64,000 nucleotides of DNA. Origin: Leucobacter sp. Psy1. GTDB lineage: Bacteria; Actinomycetota; Actinomycetes; Actinomycetales; Microbacteriaceae. Below, piece after piece: positions 7,782-17,176 of this stretch. A program made the position numbers and the translations under genes. The stretch spans positions 2,480,001-2,544,000 of the forward strand of contig NZ_CP083692.1 in the NCBI RefSeq assembly GCF_020096995.1, written 5' to 3'. Below the pieces are notes generated by a model. It saw only the letters and a list, made by a program, of their open reading frames with translations. It did no database searches and was not told the DNA's origin. Position 1 is the first letter of the stretch. Each line of letters starts with the position of its first letter.

Positions 7782-8284
7782 TCGGCTTCCTCCTCGGAAG
7801 GTTCTGCGGGTTCGGCCGGCGGATCGTCTCCGAGCCCGGCGCGCGTGAGTTCTTCTGGCTCGGCATCGGTGGTGCCTGCGGCGATGAGCGACCCCGCGAG
7901 ACTGCTCACCCAATCGCGATCGATGTGCGTGAGCTCGGCCTCGGTGGTCTCCGTGACGTCCTCGGGAATCTCGGCGTCATCGATGACGCTCAGCTGCGTC
8001 TCGCCCGGCAGCACGTAGAAGAGCCGGTCACGAGCCTGAGAGCGGATGTAGGTGGGATCCTTCCACTTCTCCCGCTCGGCATCGATCTCGTTGACGGCGT
8101 CCCGGTGCAGCTGCACGCTCTCGCGCAGCTCCTTGATCTCCCGCTGCTGCTGCACGAACGTCGTCAGGGTCGGGCTCAGGATGAGCGCGCCGGCGACAAC
8201 AAGCCCGACGATCAATATCGTGAAGCCGCTGAACCGAAGACTCGAGGCCCACGCCCCGACGTCTTCGGTCCAGCGTTTCGCCAT
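7778..8284 (-). CDS. ftsB: FtsB/DivIC-family septum formation initiator
   Basis: 168 residues. A single transmembrane helix near residues 19-42 (FTILIVGLVVAGALILS) is followed by a coiled coil (QQQREIKELRESVQLHRDAVNEI). Then comes the family signature KWKDPTYIRSQARDRLFYVLPGE, and finally an acidic, low-complexity cytosol-type tail. The long C-terminal extension is typical of actinobacterial members. FtsB forms a complex with FtsL and FtsQ that activates septal peptidoglycan synthesis. It starts 5 nt after the eno stop codon and overlaps the DUF501 gene by 4 nt, so eno, ftsB and DUF501 form one operon. Confidence 0.93.
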   Translation of the reverse strand: MAKRWTEDVGAWASSLRFSGFTILIVGLVVAGALILSPTLTTFVQQQREIKELRESVQLHRDAVNEIDAEREKWKDPTYIRSQARDRLFYVLPGETQLSVIDDAEIPEDVTETTEAELTHIDRDWVSSLAGSLIAAGTTDAEPEELTRAGLGDDPPAEPAEPSEEEAE

Positions 8285-8289
8285 GGGGC

Positions 8290-9597
<1,308 letters not shown>

Positions 9598-9658
9598 CTA
9601 GGGTCGGGCCGATGCTTCCGGTTCGGGCGGGCGAAACCCACCGGAGCACAGTCTACCG

Positions 9659-10093
9659 TCACCCCTGCTGAGCTTCCCATGCCTCGGGGCCGCTCTCCGC
9701 GGCGGCCGGGTCCATGTACAGGAACTCGAGGATGTTGCCGTCGGGATCCTCGAGCGTGCGCGAGAACATGAAGCCGTAGTCCTGCGCATCCCGCGGTTCG
9801 CTGCCGCCTGCTGCCAATCCCGCTTCGACGGTCGCGTTCACGTCGTCGCGCGAGTCCCGCGAGAGCGCGACAATCGCCTGTGCCGTGGTCCGCGCGTCGG
9901 CAACGGTCTTCTCGGTGAACGTCGCGAAGTAATCGCGCCGCAGGACCATGAAGTAATTCTGCTCGGACCAGACGATGCATGCGGCGTTGTCATCGGTGAA
10001 GTCGGGGTTGATGGTGCCACCGAGGGCCGTGTAGAACGCCTTCGATCGTTCCAGGTCGTCGGTGGCGAGGTTGACGAAGATCTGAGTACTCAT
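9659..10093 (-). CDS. VOC-superfamily protein (glyoxalase/bleomycin-resistance fold)
   Basis: 144 residues from ATG at 10093, with AGGGAG upstream. It opens with STQIFVNLATDDLERSKAFYTALGG and closes with LEDPDGNILEFLYMDP, the two beta-alpha-beta-beta-beta modules of the vicinal oxygen chelate fold. The terminal Glu of NILEF is a common metal ligand. Members of this subgroup are often annotated as glyoxalase or lactoylglutathione lyase, but substrates are rarely known. It lies alone between eno and hisS. Confidence 0.85.
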   Translation of the reverse strand: MSTQIFVNLATDDLERSKAFYTALGGTINPDFTDDNAACIVWSEQNYFMVLRRDYFATFTEKTVADARTTAQAIVALSRDSRDDVNATVEAGLAAGGSEPRDAQDYGFMFSRTLEDPDGNILEFLYMDPAAAESGPEAWEAQQG

Positions 10094-10189
10094 GCGCGGC
10101 TCCCTTGCTCGCGGCCGCGCAGGTAGCGGCTCTGGGGATAGCGTCGCACCGGTCCCAGTACCCGTCAAGGGGTCGCTGCGCGGCCGGAC

Positions 10190-11503
10190 TCAGTCGCTCA
10201 GCGCGCGGAACTCCAGTGCAGCGGGATCCGTCGCCGAATCGGCACGAACGCCGGCGAAGCGCGACCAGCCCTCGGCCGCGACACGGGAGAGCAGAGCCTT
10301 CATGTTCTTCTGCCGCTTCTCGAGCCGCACCCGGTGCCCGCCTGCCACCAGTTCGCGCTTGAGTGCTCCGAGTGTCTCGAGCGGCACGTCGGCATCGTGG
10401 ACGAGGACGACGGCGTCGGCACCGTCACCCTCCGGCAACTGGATGAGGTCCACGATCCGCTCGAAGCCGATCGAGAAGCCGACGGCTGGAACGTCCTGTC
10501 CGAGGAACCGTCCGATCATGCCGTCGTACCTGCCCCCGCCCCCAACCGAACTTCCGGAGCCCGGGTGAGCGACCTCGAAGATGGTGCCGGTGTAGTACCC
10601 CATGCCGCGCACGAGGGTCGGGTCGAATCGCACCGCGACCCCGTCAGGCAGCGCGTCGGCAAGCGCTGCGCCGAGCGCGGCGAGATTGTCGATCCCCTGC
10701 GCGAGATCCGTATCGGGCTCTGCCGTGGGCAGCACCGCGGCGACGTCCTCACGCCGCAGGACGATGCCGTCGCCTGCGAGCAGCGGCTCCACGCCGAGCA
10801 GCACCTCGCCGACGCGCTCGGCTGCGACGGCATCGATCTCGGAGAGCTCGGCGACGACACCGGCCGCACCGATCTTGTCGAGCTTGTCGATCGTGATGAG
10901 CGCGCGATCGTGGTCTGCTGCCGAGAGTCCGCAGTGGCCGAGCAGACCGAACAGGATTCGGCGATCGTTCACGCGAATGACGCAGCCCTCGAGACCGAGC
11001 TCGGCGAGCGCCTGCGACGACGCGGTGACGAGCTCCACCTCGGCGAGGAGGCCCGGTTCACCGATGATGTCGATGTCCGCCTGGACGAATTGCCGGTACC
11101 GACCGCGCTGCGGCCGTTCGGCGCGCCACACCGGGGCGATCTGGATCGAACGGAAGACGGGCGGCAGCTCTGCCCGGTGAGAGGCGTAGAAGCGCGAGAG
11201 CGGAACGGTGAGGTCGAAGCGCAGACCGAGATCGGCGAGGGCTTCGGCGTCGCCCCGCTCCGCGGCGGCGGCGAGCTGCTCCGGACGGATGCCCCGCTTC
11301 AGGATGGAGAACGAGAGTTTCTCGTTGTCCCCACCGAGCCCGGCGTGGAGCCTGTCGTAGTCCTCGACCACGGGCGTCTCGATCTCGTCGAAGCCGTGGG
11401 CACGGTAGACACCGCGGATCACGCTGAGCGCGTGCTCGCGACGGGCCTTGTCTGCGGGGAGGAAGTCGCGCATACCGCGCGGAGGATTCACCTGACTTGC
11501 CAT
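10190..11503 (-). CDS. hisS: Histidine--tRNA ligase
   Basis: 437 residues from ATG at 11503 (GAGAGGA lies about 10 nt upstream; an ATG nine bases earlier would leave no room for it). Class II motifs are visible: PPRGMRDFLPADKARRE at the N-terminus, motif 2 FRSIQIAPVWRAERPQRGRYRQF, the histidine-binding LVRGMGYYTGTIFEV, and motif 3 GFSIGFERI. The C-terminal anticodon-binding domain ends RFAGVRADS. It charges tRNA-His in the cytosol. It lies 52 nt after mazG on the same strand. Confidence 0.97.
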   Translation of the reverse strand: MASQVNPPRGMRDFLPADKARREHALSVIRGVYRAHGFDEIETPVVEDYDRLHAGLGGDNEKLSFSILKRGIRPEQLAAAAERGDAEALADLGLRFDLTVPLSRFYASHRAELPPVFRSIQIAPVWRAERPQRGRYRQFVQADIDIIGEPGLLAEVELVTASSQALAELGLEGCVIRVNDRRILFGLLGHCGLSAADHDRALITIDKLDKIGAAGVVAELSEIDAVAAERVGEVLLGVEPLLAGDGIVLRREDVAAVLPTAEPDTDLAQGIDNLAALGAALADALPDGVAVRFDPTLVRGMGYYTGTIFEVAHPGSGSSVGGGGRYDGMIGRFLGQDVPAVGFSIGFERIVDLIQLPEGDGADAVVLVHDADVPLETLGALKRELVAGGHRVRLEKRQKNMKALLSRVAAEGWSRFAGVRADSATDPAALEFRALSD

Positions 11504-11555
11504 GAGTTCCATCCTCTCATGACACGGTGCGTCGCCCGCGACCTACGCGTGGGGA

Positions 11556-12335
11556 TCAGCCCTCCTGGTGGAGCACGCGAGCGGCCAACCGGTCCACCGC
11601 GCCACGGAGCGCGCGATCCGGATCGACGCCAGCGGCGTTCGCACGCGTGACCAGGTTCAGCAGCGCGTCCCCGATCCCGACCTCGGCGATGCGCTCCGCG
11701 TCGGGACCCAGGGCAGCCGACAGCGGATCGCGGTCGACGCCGACCGCCTCGTCTGGGTTGATGAGGCGCGCTCGCTTCAGGCGCTCGACCACTTTCGCCG
11801 CGCGCGCCAGGGTGGGCATGCCCGCCGGTATTCCGTCGAGCGCTCCGCGACTGCCGCGACTCTCGCCGGCCGCATCCTCCTTGAGCTGCTGCCACTCCGC
11901 GTTCAGTTCCTCGACGGTCATGTGGCCGCGGTCGCCGAACACGTGCGGGTGCCTGGCGCGGAGCTTCTCGTCGAGGGCGTCCGCCACGCTCTGGAGGTCG
12001 TACCCCTCGTCGTCGCGCTCCGCGATCGCCGCGTGGAAGAGGACCTGGTAGAGCACATCGCCGAGCTCGCCGCGGACTTCGCCAGCGGGCTGCTGACGCT
12101 CGACGGCGTCGATGAACTCGGCGGATTCCTCGACGAGGTACGGCGTCAGAGACTCGTGGGTCTGGGCCTCGTGCCACGCGCAGCCGCCGGGCCAGACCAG
12201 GCGTCGCACGGTTTCCACGACGCGTTGGAGGGGGTCGGTGCCCCCTTCGGCACTGGGCCGGTCAACCTGCTCGAGTCCCTCGGGTGCGTCCTGCTCCACC
12301 ACTGCTCCATTGCCTCCGTCGTCCGACGTGTCCAT
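11556..12335 (-). CDS. mazG: MazG nucleoside triphosphate pyrophosphohydrolase
   Basis: 259 residues. The core MazG fold begins at LQRVVETVRRLVWPGGCAW, continues with the metal-binding EEsAEF helix (PYLVEESAEFIDAV) and GELGDVLYQVLFHA, the ExxD helix, and then ARHPHVFGD. A second, partly degenerate MazG-like region is at the C-terminus (IGDALLNLVTRAN). It hydrolyses NTPs, including damaged ones, to NMP and PPi. In actinobacteria it typically lies between mfd and eno, as here. TAGGCT ends 6 nt before the ATG, suggesting a leaderless mRNA, although CGGAGC could also act as a weak ribosome site. Confidence 0.93.
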   Translation of the reverse strand: MDTSDDGGNGAVVEQDAPEGLEQVDRPSAEGGTDPLQRVVETVRRLVWPGGCAWHEAQTHESLTPYLVEESAEFIDAVERQQPAGEVRGELGDVLYQVLFHAAIAERDDEGYDLQSVADALDEKLRARHPHVFGDRGHMTVEELNAEWQQLKEDAAGESRGSRGALDGIPAGMPTLARAAKVVERLKRARLINPDEAVGVDRDPLSAALGPDAERIAEVGIGDALLNLVTRANAAGVDPDRALRGAVDRLAARVLHQEG

Positions 12336-12341
12336 GCTCCG

Positions 12342-12347
12342 AGCCTA
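12342..12347 (-). promoter_or_regulatory. -10 element of a predicted leaderless promoter (mazG)
   Basis: TAGGCT, read on the minus strand, ends 6 nt before the mazG ATG at 12335. Confidence 0.4.
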
Positions 12348-12399
12348 TCCGCCCCTCCCGAGAACGCCCTGGCGGAAGCCGCCGGAGCAACCGAGCGCT

Positions 12400-13188
12400 T
12401 CAGCGGTGCCGGAAGTCGGGCTTCCGCTTCTCCGCGAATGCGCGCATCCCCTCGGACTGGTCCTCGTGGGCGAACGCGGCGGCGAACGAGCGCCGCTCGA
12501 ACCGCAGCCCCTCCGACAACGTGCTCTCCCACGCGACCTGCAGCGACTCCTTCGCGGAGTACACGGCGGGCAGCGACTTGCCGGCGATCGTCTCGGCGGT
12601 CCGCGCCGCGTCATCCAGCAGGTCATCGGCGGGGACCACGCGAGCGACAAGCCCCGACCGCTCGGCCTCCTCGGCGCCCATCATGCGGCCGGTCAGCACC
12701 ATCTCGGCGGCCTTCGCCTTGCCGATCGCTCGCGGCAGGCGCTGGCTCCCACCGAGACCGGGCAGGATGCCGAGATTGATCTCGGGCTGCCCGAACTGGG
12801 CGGTGTCAGCGGCGATGACGAAGTCGCAGGCCATCGCGAGCTCGCAACCGCCGCCGAGGGCGTACCCCGCGACAGCGGCGATGACCGGGGTGCGGAGTCG
12901 CTCGATCTCCGCGAACTCGGCGAACAGGCCTCCCACATAGGCATCCCGCGCCGAGAGATCCGCCATCTCCTTGATATCGGCGCCTGCGGCGAACGCCCGT
13001 TCCGACCCCGTCAGCACGATCGCACCGATGTCCTCGCGGTCATCGAAGGCACGTGCCGCCACCGCGATTTCGCGCACCATCGTGCGGTTGAGGGCGTTCA
13101 TCGCCTCGGGCCGGTGCAGGGTGATGATACCCACCCGCCCCCGCTCCTCGACTCGGATCGTCTCGGTAGGCTCAGCGTTCGGGGTCAT
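12400..13188 (-). CDS. Enoyl-CoA hydratase/isomerase family protein (crotonase)
   Basis: 262 residues, the standard length. The oxyanion-hole motif is [13 protein letters not shown] near residue 65. Both catalytic glutamates of true hydratases are present: one in [16 protein letters not shown] and one in [20 protein letters not shown]. It should hydrate 2-trans-enoyl-CoA to 3-hydroxyacyl-CoA in fatty-acid or amino-acid degradation. Its ATGA overlaps the stop of the SDR gene upstream, so the two are co-translated. A glutaryl-CoA-dehydrogenase-like gene a few kb away would make a suitable substrate (crotonyl-CoA), though it is on the other strand. Confidence 0.92.
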   Translation of the reverse strand: MTPNAEPTETIRVEERGRVGIITLHRPEAMNALNRTMVREIAVAARAFDDREDIGAIVLTGSERAFAAGADIKEMADLSARDAYVGGLFAEFAEIERLRTPVIAAVAGYALGGGCELAMACDFVIAADTAQFGQPEINLGILPGLGGSQRLPRAIGKAKAAEMVLTGRMMGAEEAERSGLVARVVPADDLLDDAARTAETIAGKSLPAVYSAKESLQVAWESTLSEGLRFERRSFAAAFAHEDQSEGMRAFAEKRKPDFRHR

Positions 13189-14063
13189 GATGCTCCTGTC
13201 GTCTGCGTCTCGGGCTCCGCCTCATCCAGAAAGATATCGGGGAAGAGCGCCTCGTCCGGTGTACCGGGGACCGCCGCGTACCCCGACAAGTCGGTGATGC
13301 CGTCCTCGGCGAGCACGTCCTCGACGATGAGCGTCTGCCCCGTGCGCTCCCGCGCATCCCGTGTGAGGACGCGGTAGGCCGCGTCGACGTAGATCTCAGG
13401 TGTGCGAGAAGCCGCCATGAGCCGGTCTCCCCCGATCACGTTCTGCACGGCGGCGGTCGCGATGGTGGTGCGGGGCCAGAGCGTATTCGCGGCGATGCCG
13501 GCGTCTGCGAACTCCGCGGCGAAGCCGAGGGTGGCGAGAGTCATGCCGTACTTGGCGAGGGTGTAGCCGGTGTGGGCGCCGAGCCAGTGCGGGCGGAGGT
13601 TCACGGGCGGCGAGAGTGAGAGGATGTGCGGGTTCTCCGCTTGCCGCAGTGCGGGGATCGCCGCCCTAGAGAGCATGAAGGTTCCGCGCACGTTCACGTC
13701 CTGCATGAGGTCGTACTTCTTCTCGGCGAGCGCTTCTGACTGCGAGAGGTCGATCACGCTCGCGTTGTTCACGACGATGTCGATGCCGCCGAACTCCGCG
13801 ACTGTCGCGTCGACCGCGCGTGCGATGTCGGCATCCTCGCGGACATCGCCGATAACGGCGAGCGCACCGCCGCCGGCTTCCCTGATCGCGGCTGCAGCGG
13901 TGTGGATCGTCCCCTCGAGCCTGGGGTGGGGCTGATCCGTCTTCGCGAGCATCGCCACGTTCGCACCGTCGGCCGCGGCACGGAGCGCGATCGCCAGGCC
14001 GATGCCGCGACTGCCGCCCGACATGAGGAGGGTCTTTCCGGCCAGCGTCGGTGTGTTCGTCAT
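13185..14063 (-). CDS. Short-chain dehydrogenase/reductase, HSDL2-like
   Basis: 292 residues. The cofactor motif is [13 protein letters not shown], followed by VNNASVIDL, and the catalytic pair is in [12 protein letters not shown] (YxxxK). The segments [19 protein letters not shown] and [14 protein letters not shown] are typical of the HSDL2-type subgroup, which is linked to fatty-acyl metabolism, although the exact substrate is unknown. GAGGAG lies 6 nt before the ATG. It overlaps the crotonase gene by 4 nt, forming a two-gene unit. Confidence 0.9.
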   Translation of the reverse strand: MTNTPTLAGKTLLMSGGSRGIGLAIALRAAADGANVAMLAKTDQPHPRLEGTIHTAAAAIREAGGGALAVIGDVREDADIARAVDATVAEFGGIDIVVNNASVIDLSQSEALAEKKYDLMQDVNVRGTFMLSRAAIPALRQAENPHILSLSPPVNLRPHWLGAHTGYTLAKYGMTLATLGFAAEFADAGIAANTLWPRTTIATAAVQNVIGGDRLMAASRTPEIYVDAAYRVLTRDARERTGQTLIVEDVLAEDGITDLSGYAAVPGTPDEALFPDIFLDEAEPETQTTGAS

Positions 14064-14168
14064 CGTGCTCCTCTGCTCTCGTGCAAGTCGACCCGATCGT
14101 GCCGACGAGCGTACCGGCCCCGATTATCGCGAGCCGACAAGCCGACCGCTACCCTTTTGGAGCAATCC

Positions 14169-15164
14169 TCAATTCAGCCGGTCGAGATGCATCTGCGTCT
14201 GCGCCAGCGCGGAAAAGCGGGGGAAGTCGTCGAGGTGCTCCCACCCTCCGGTCCAGCGGAGTCGCGACGCGACATCCCAGACCGTCGATTCCGGATCCGC
14301 GGCGATCACGGCACCGACCTCTGCGGAACGCTTCGCGTGGTGCGCCCGCAGCTCATCGCACCGAGCGCCGAGCCCGGTGAATCGATACCCGTGACCGGGA
14401 ATCACCTCGATCGATGGATACCGTTCCGCCACATCGCTCATGACATCCAAGGAGCGCAGGTAGTCGTCCAGAGGATTGTCCCCCGCGGCCCGTCCGCCGA
14501 GCCCGACTCCCGGGTTGATCACCGGCAGGACGTGGTCGCCGGTGCAGATGAGGTCTTCGTCGAGCAGCAGCGCGATGCTGCCGCGGGTGTGGCCCGGTAC
14601 GCGCAGCACCGAGGCGCGACGCTCGCCGAACCGGAGGCGCTCTCCACCGACCAGCACCTCGTCGACCGTGAGCGGAAAGGCTCGGTTCGCCGGGCGCGAC
14701 CCGATGTCGCGGAGCTGATCGGCCATGTCGCGCGGGGCGCCGGCGAGGACCGCGTCGAGCGCCGGCGCCGAGGCCAGCGCGGCACGGGAGATGTGCGCCG
14801 TCGCATCGGCGCGGTGCATGCGAACCGATGCACCCGAGATACCGCGCACCCACTGGGCCAGTGCGGCGTGATCGCCGTGCAGATGCGTGAGCGTCACCGA
14901 GGCGACGTCGACGAGTCGGCGGCCCAGGCCTCTCAGCGCTGTCTCGAGCGTCTCACGCGTCGTCGCGTCGTCCACGCCGGTGTCGATCAGATGCACCGCT
15001 CCGTCGCCCCCGTCGATCACGGTGCAGAACGAATACGGCAGGCGATGATCCCCCATCGGCATCGCGACGGACCACACCCCTTCGCGCACCTCCTCGATCG
15101 GCGGAATCTCCCCACGGGAAAAGGCGCGGCGTTGCGGTTCGCTGATGGGTCGCACGACGGTCAT
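14169..15164 (-). CDS. Metallo-beta-lactamase-fold hydrolase
   Basis: 331 residues from ATG at 15164. TACGAT ends 7 nt upstream of this codon, which fits a leaderless start better than the ATG nine bases earlier. The metal-binding motif is TLTHLHGDHA (His94, His96, Asp98, His99). Further ligands are in VPGHTRGS, DLICTGDHVLP and IPGHGYRFTG. The C-terminal region WDVASRLRWTGGWEHLDDFPRFSA is the winged domain seen in LACTB2-like hydrolases. Related proteins act on thioesters or RNA; no substrate can be assigned. Confidence 0.88.
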   Translation of the reverse strand: MTVVRPISEPQRRAFSRGEIPPIEEVREGVWSVAMPMGDHRLPYSFCTVIDGGDGAVHLIDTGVDDATTRETLETALRGLGRRLVDVASVTLTHLHGDHAALAQWVRGISGASVRMHRADATAHISRAALASAPALDAVLAGAPRDMADQLRDIGSRPANRAFPLTVDEVLVGGERLRFGERRASVLRVPGHTRGSIALLLDEDLICTGDHVLPVINPGVGLGGRAAGDNPLDDYLRSLDVMSDVAERYPSIEVIPGHGYRFTGLGARCDELRAHHAKRSAEVGAVIAADPESTVWDVASRLRWTGGWEHLDDFPRFSALAQTQMHLDRLN

Positions 15165-15171
15165 TCGAGCC

Positions 15172-15177
15172 ATCGTA
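15172..15177 (-). promoter_or_regulatory. -10 element of a predicted leaderless promoter (MBL hydrolase)
   Basis: TACGAT on the minus strand ends 7 nt before ATG 15164. It helps to choose between two close start codons. Confidence 0.45.
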
Positions 15178-15254
15178 GTGGTCGCACGGGGCACTCCACG
15201 GTCGACAACATGATTCGCAATGCACACAGAAGTCAGTAAACTGCCGCACGAGCG

Positions 15255-15286
15255 TTGCCGAAAAGTCTCCACGCTCTCGATATACA
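15255..15286 (+). promoter_or_regulatory. Possible promoter of the lipoprotein gene
   Basis: TTGCCG (15255-15260) and GATATA or TATACA (15279-15286) have -35/-10 like spacing of 18-20 bp and lie just upstream of a GGGGAG ribosome site. Confidence 0.35.
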
Positions 15287-15304
15287 TACACACGGGGAGA
15301 AACC

Positions 15305-15802
15305 ATGGACACCCAGAAGATTGGCCGCGCGAGCGGACTCATTGCCGCCACCGGGCTCGCGATCGCGCTCGTCGGGTGCGCCGGAGGCCAGAGCACCGCA
15401 GACGCGTGCAAGATCGCGAACGACAACTTCGCCGAGGTGCAGACCGAGGTGCAGGACAATTCGCAGTCCGCGATGGACAGCATGATGAACGGCGAGGACG
15501 TCGACTTCGACGCCCTCTTCGCTCCCGTCAACGACGCTCTGGCGAAGACCCAGGAAGAGGTCACGAACGAAGAGGTCAAGCCCGCCGTCGACAACTTCGC
15601 GACTGCCATCAACGGCCTGACCGAAGAGCTCAGCGGCCTCGAGATCCCGAACATGGCCGATTTCGACCCGACCGACCCCGACGCCATGGCCCAGGCCGAG
15701 GAGATGCAGGCGCAGGCCACCGAGCTGCAGACCGCCATGCAGACCCACACCGAGAACATCCAGTCGGCCACGACTGAGCTGAACGAGGTCTGCAACTCCT
15801 AG
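15305..15802 (+). CDS. Small lipoprotein of unknown function
   Basis: 165 residues with a lipoprotein signal: a hydrophobic core GLIAATGLAIALVG leading to Cys25 (LVGC lipobox). The mature part is very acidic and predicted helical, with heptad-like stretches (MAQAEEMQAQATELQTAMQ) suggesting a coiled coil or helical bundle. Two further cysteines (DACKIAN near the start and EVCNS at the end) could pair. GGGGAG precedes the ATG by 8 nt. It should be anchored to the outer face of the cytoplasmic membrane. No family recognised. Confidence 0.8.
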   Translation: MDTQKIGRASGLIAATGLAIALVGCAGGQSTADACKIANDNFAEVQTEVQDNSQSAMDSMMNGEDVDFDALFAPVNDALAKTQEEVTNEEVKPAVDNFATAINGLTEELSGLEIPNMADFDPTDPDAMAQAEEMQAQATELQTAMQTHTENIQSATTELNEVCNS

Positions 15803-15809
15803 TTGCACC

Positions 15810-15851
15810 GGGGTGCCCTGTCGCGTGCGAACTGTCGCGACAGGGCACCCC
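15810..15851 (+). terminator. Terminator hairpin after the lipoprotein gene
   Basis: A perfect 16-bp stem (GGGGTGCCCTGTCGCG with its complement) and a 10-nt loop start 8 nt after the stop codon. The next gene starts 40 nt later and has its own ribosome site. Confidence 0.8.
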
Positions 15852-15890
15852 CACGCACGTTCCCGCACCCTTCACCAACGAGGAGCCGCA

Positions 15891-17114
15891 ATGACGCGCA
15901 CCCCCACCCACACCGCCCTCGGCACAGTTGAACCCGAGTACGAGCTCTGGGAACCGCTCGACCCCGATGTCTCCGGCGTCTTCCGCGACATCCCTGCAGC
16001 TGACCGCGCGTTCCGCGAGCGGGCTCGCACCTTCGTGCAGGACGAAGTGCGTCCCGTCATCAGCGAGTACTGGGAACGCGCCGACTACCCCCTCCACTTC
16101 ATCCGCAGGCTCGGAGAGCTCGACCTGCTGCGCGACGGCGTGCAGGTCCCAGGGTTCGAGGAGCAGAGCCTGCTCGCAGCAAGCCTCGTCGCCATGGAAC
16201 TGAGCCGCGGCGACGGATCGATCGGCACCATCGTCGGCGTGCAGGGTGGCCTCGCCCTCCGTTCGATCGCGATGTGCGGCTCAGAAGAGCAGCGGGATCG
16301 CTGGCTCGCCCCGCTCTCGCACGGAACCGAGTACGGCGCGTTCGCCCTCACCGAGCCCACGCACGGTTCGGATTCCGTCAGCCTCGAGACCCGCGCCAGG
16401 AGCGAGGGCGACGAACTGATCGTCGACGGACACAAGAAATGGATCGGCAACGGCACCGTCGGCGGCGTCACCGTCACATGGGCGCGGGGTGACGACGGGC
16501 AGGTGCACGGCGTCCTCGTTCCGCAGGAGTCTGACGGCTACCACGCCGACGTGATCGAGGGGAAGGGCTCGCTGCGCGCGATCTGGCAGGCCCACATCAC
16601 CTACGACGGGGTTCGCCTGCCCGCCTCGGCGAAGATGCCGGGCGCCAACAGCTTCGCCGACACCGGCAAGGTGCTGCGGGCGACGCGACTCGGAGTGGGC
16701 TGGGCCGCGCTCGGCCACGCCACCGCCGCCTACGAGACAGCGGTGCACTACGCAGGGCAGCGCATCCAGTTCGGGCGACCCCTCGCGGCGTCGCCCGTGG
16801 TGCAGACGCGGCTCTCCGAAATGCTGAGCGCCGTGACCAGTCTGCAGACGCTGCTCATGCAGCTCACCCGCGCCGAGGATGCCGGCGAGCTCACCGCGCC
16901 AGGCGCCTCCCTCGGTAAATTCACCGCGACCCGGACCGCCAGGGATGTGGTCCGCAACGCGCGCGACCTGCTCGGCGGCAACGGGATCCTGCTGCAGAAT
17001 CGCGTCGCCAAGCACTTCGCCGATGTCGAGGCGATCCACACCTATGAGGGCACCGAAACGGTGCAGGCGCTCATCATCGGACGCGAGATCACGGGTCTGT
17101 CGGCGTTCGCCTGA
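15891..17114 (+). CDS. Acyl-CoA dehydrogenase, glutaryl-CoA dehydrogenase-like
   Basis: 407 residues from ATG 15891, with AGGAG upstream. It has the three acyl-CoA dehydrogenase domains. The FAD/substrate loop is FALTEPTHGSDSVSLET, with GHKKWIGNGTVGGVTV after it. The C-terminal helical domain has GRPLAASPVVQTRL, RNARDLLGGNGIL and the catalytic-base segment HTYEGTETVQALIIGREITGLSAF. The last segment is close to the glutaryl-CoA dehydrogenase pattern (YEGTxxVxALILGRxITG). It would oxidise and probably decarboxylate a short acyl-CoA, passing electrons to ETF. Glutaryl-CoA as substrate is inference; other short-chain acyl-CoAs remain possible. Confidence 0.9.
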   Translation: MTRTPTHTALGTVEPEYELWEPLDPDVSGVFRDIPAADRAFRERARTFVQDEVRPVISEYWERADYPLHFIRRLGELDLLRDGVQVPGFEEQSLLAASLVAMELSRGDGSIGTIVGVQGGLALRSIAMCGSEEQRDRWLAPLSHGTEYGAFALTEPTHGSDSVSLETRARSEGDELIVDGHKKWIGNGTVGGVTVTWARGDDGQVHGVLVPQESDGYHADVIEGKGSLRAIWQAHITYDGVRLPASAKMPGANSFADTGKVLRATRLGVGWAALGHATAAYETAVHYAGQRIQFGRPLAASPVVQTRLSEMLSAVTSLQTLLMQLTRAEDAGELTAPGASLGKFTATRTARDVVRNARDLLGGNGILLQNRVAKHFADVEAIHTYEGTETVQALIIGREITGLSAFA

Positions 17115-17141
17115 GTACCCCTCCCGCGATGTCGACTCACG

Positions 17142-17176
17142 GATGCCCCGACGTCAGACGGATGCCGGGGCATCCT
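17142..17176. terminator. Hairpin between converging genes
   Basis: GGATGCCCCG and its complement form a 10-bp stem with a 15-nt loop. It overlaps the last codons of mfd and follows the acyl-CoA dehydrogenase stop by 27 nt, so it could serve both strands. Confidence 0.5.

Noticed and set aside
15813..15890. Longer N-terminus for the acyl-CoA dehydrogenase
   Set aside because: It would start inside the terminator hairpin of the lipoprotein gene; ATG 15891 has AGGAG upstream.
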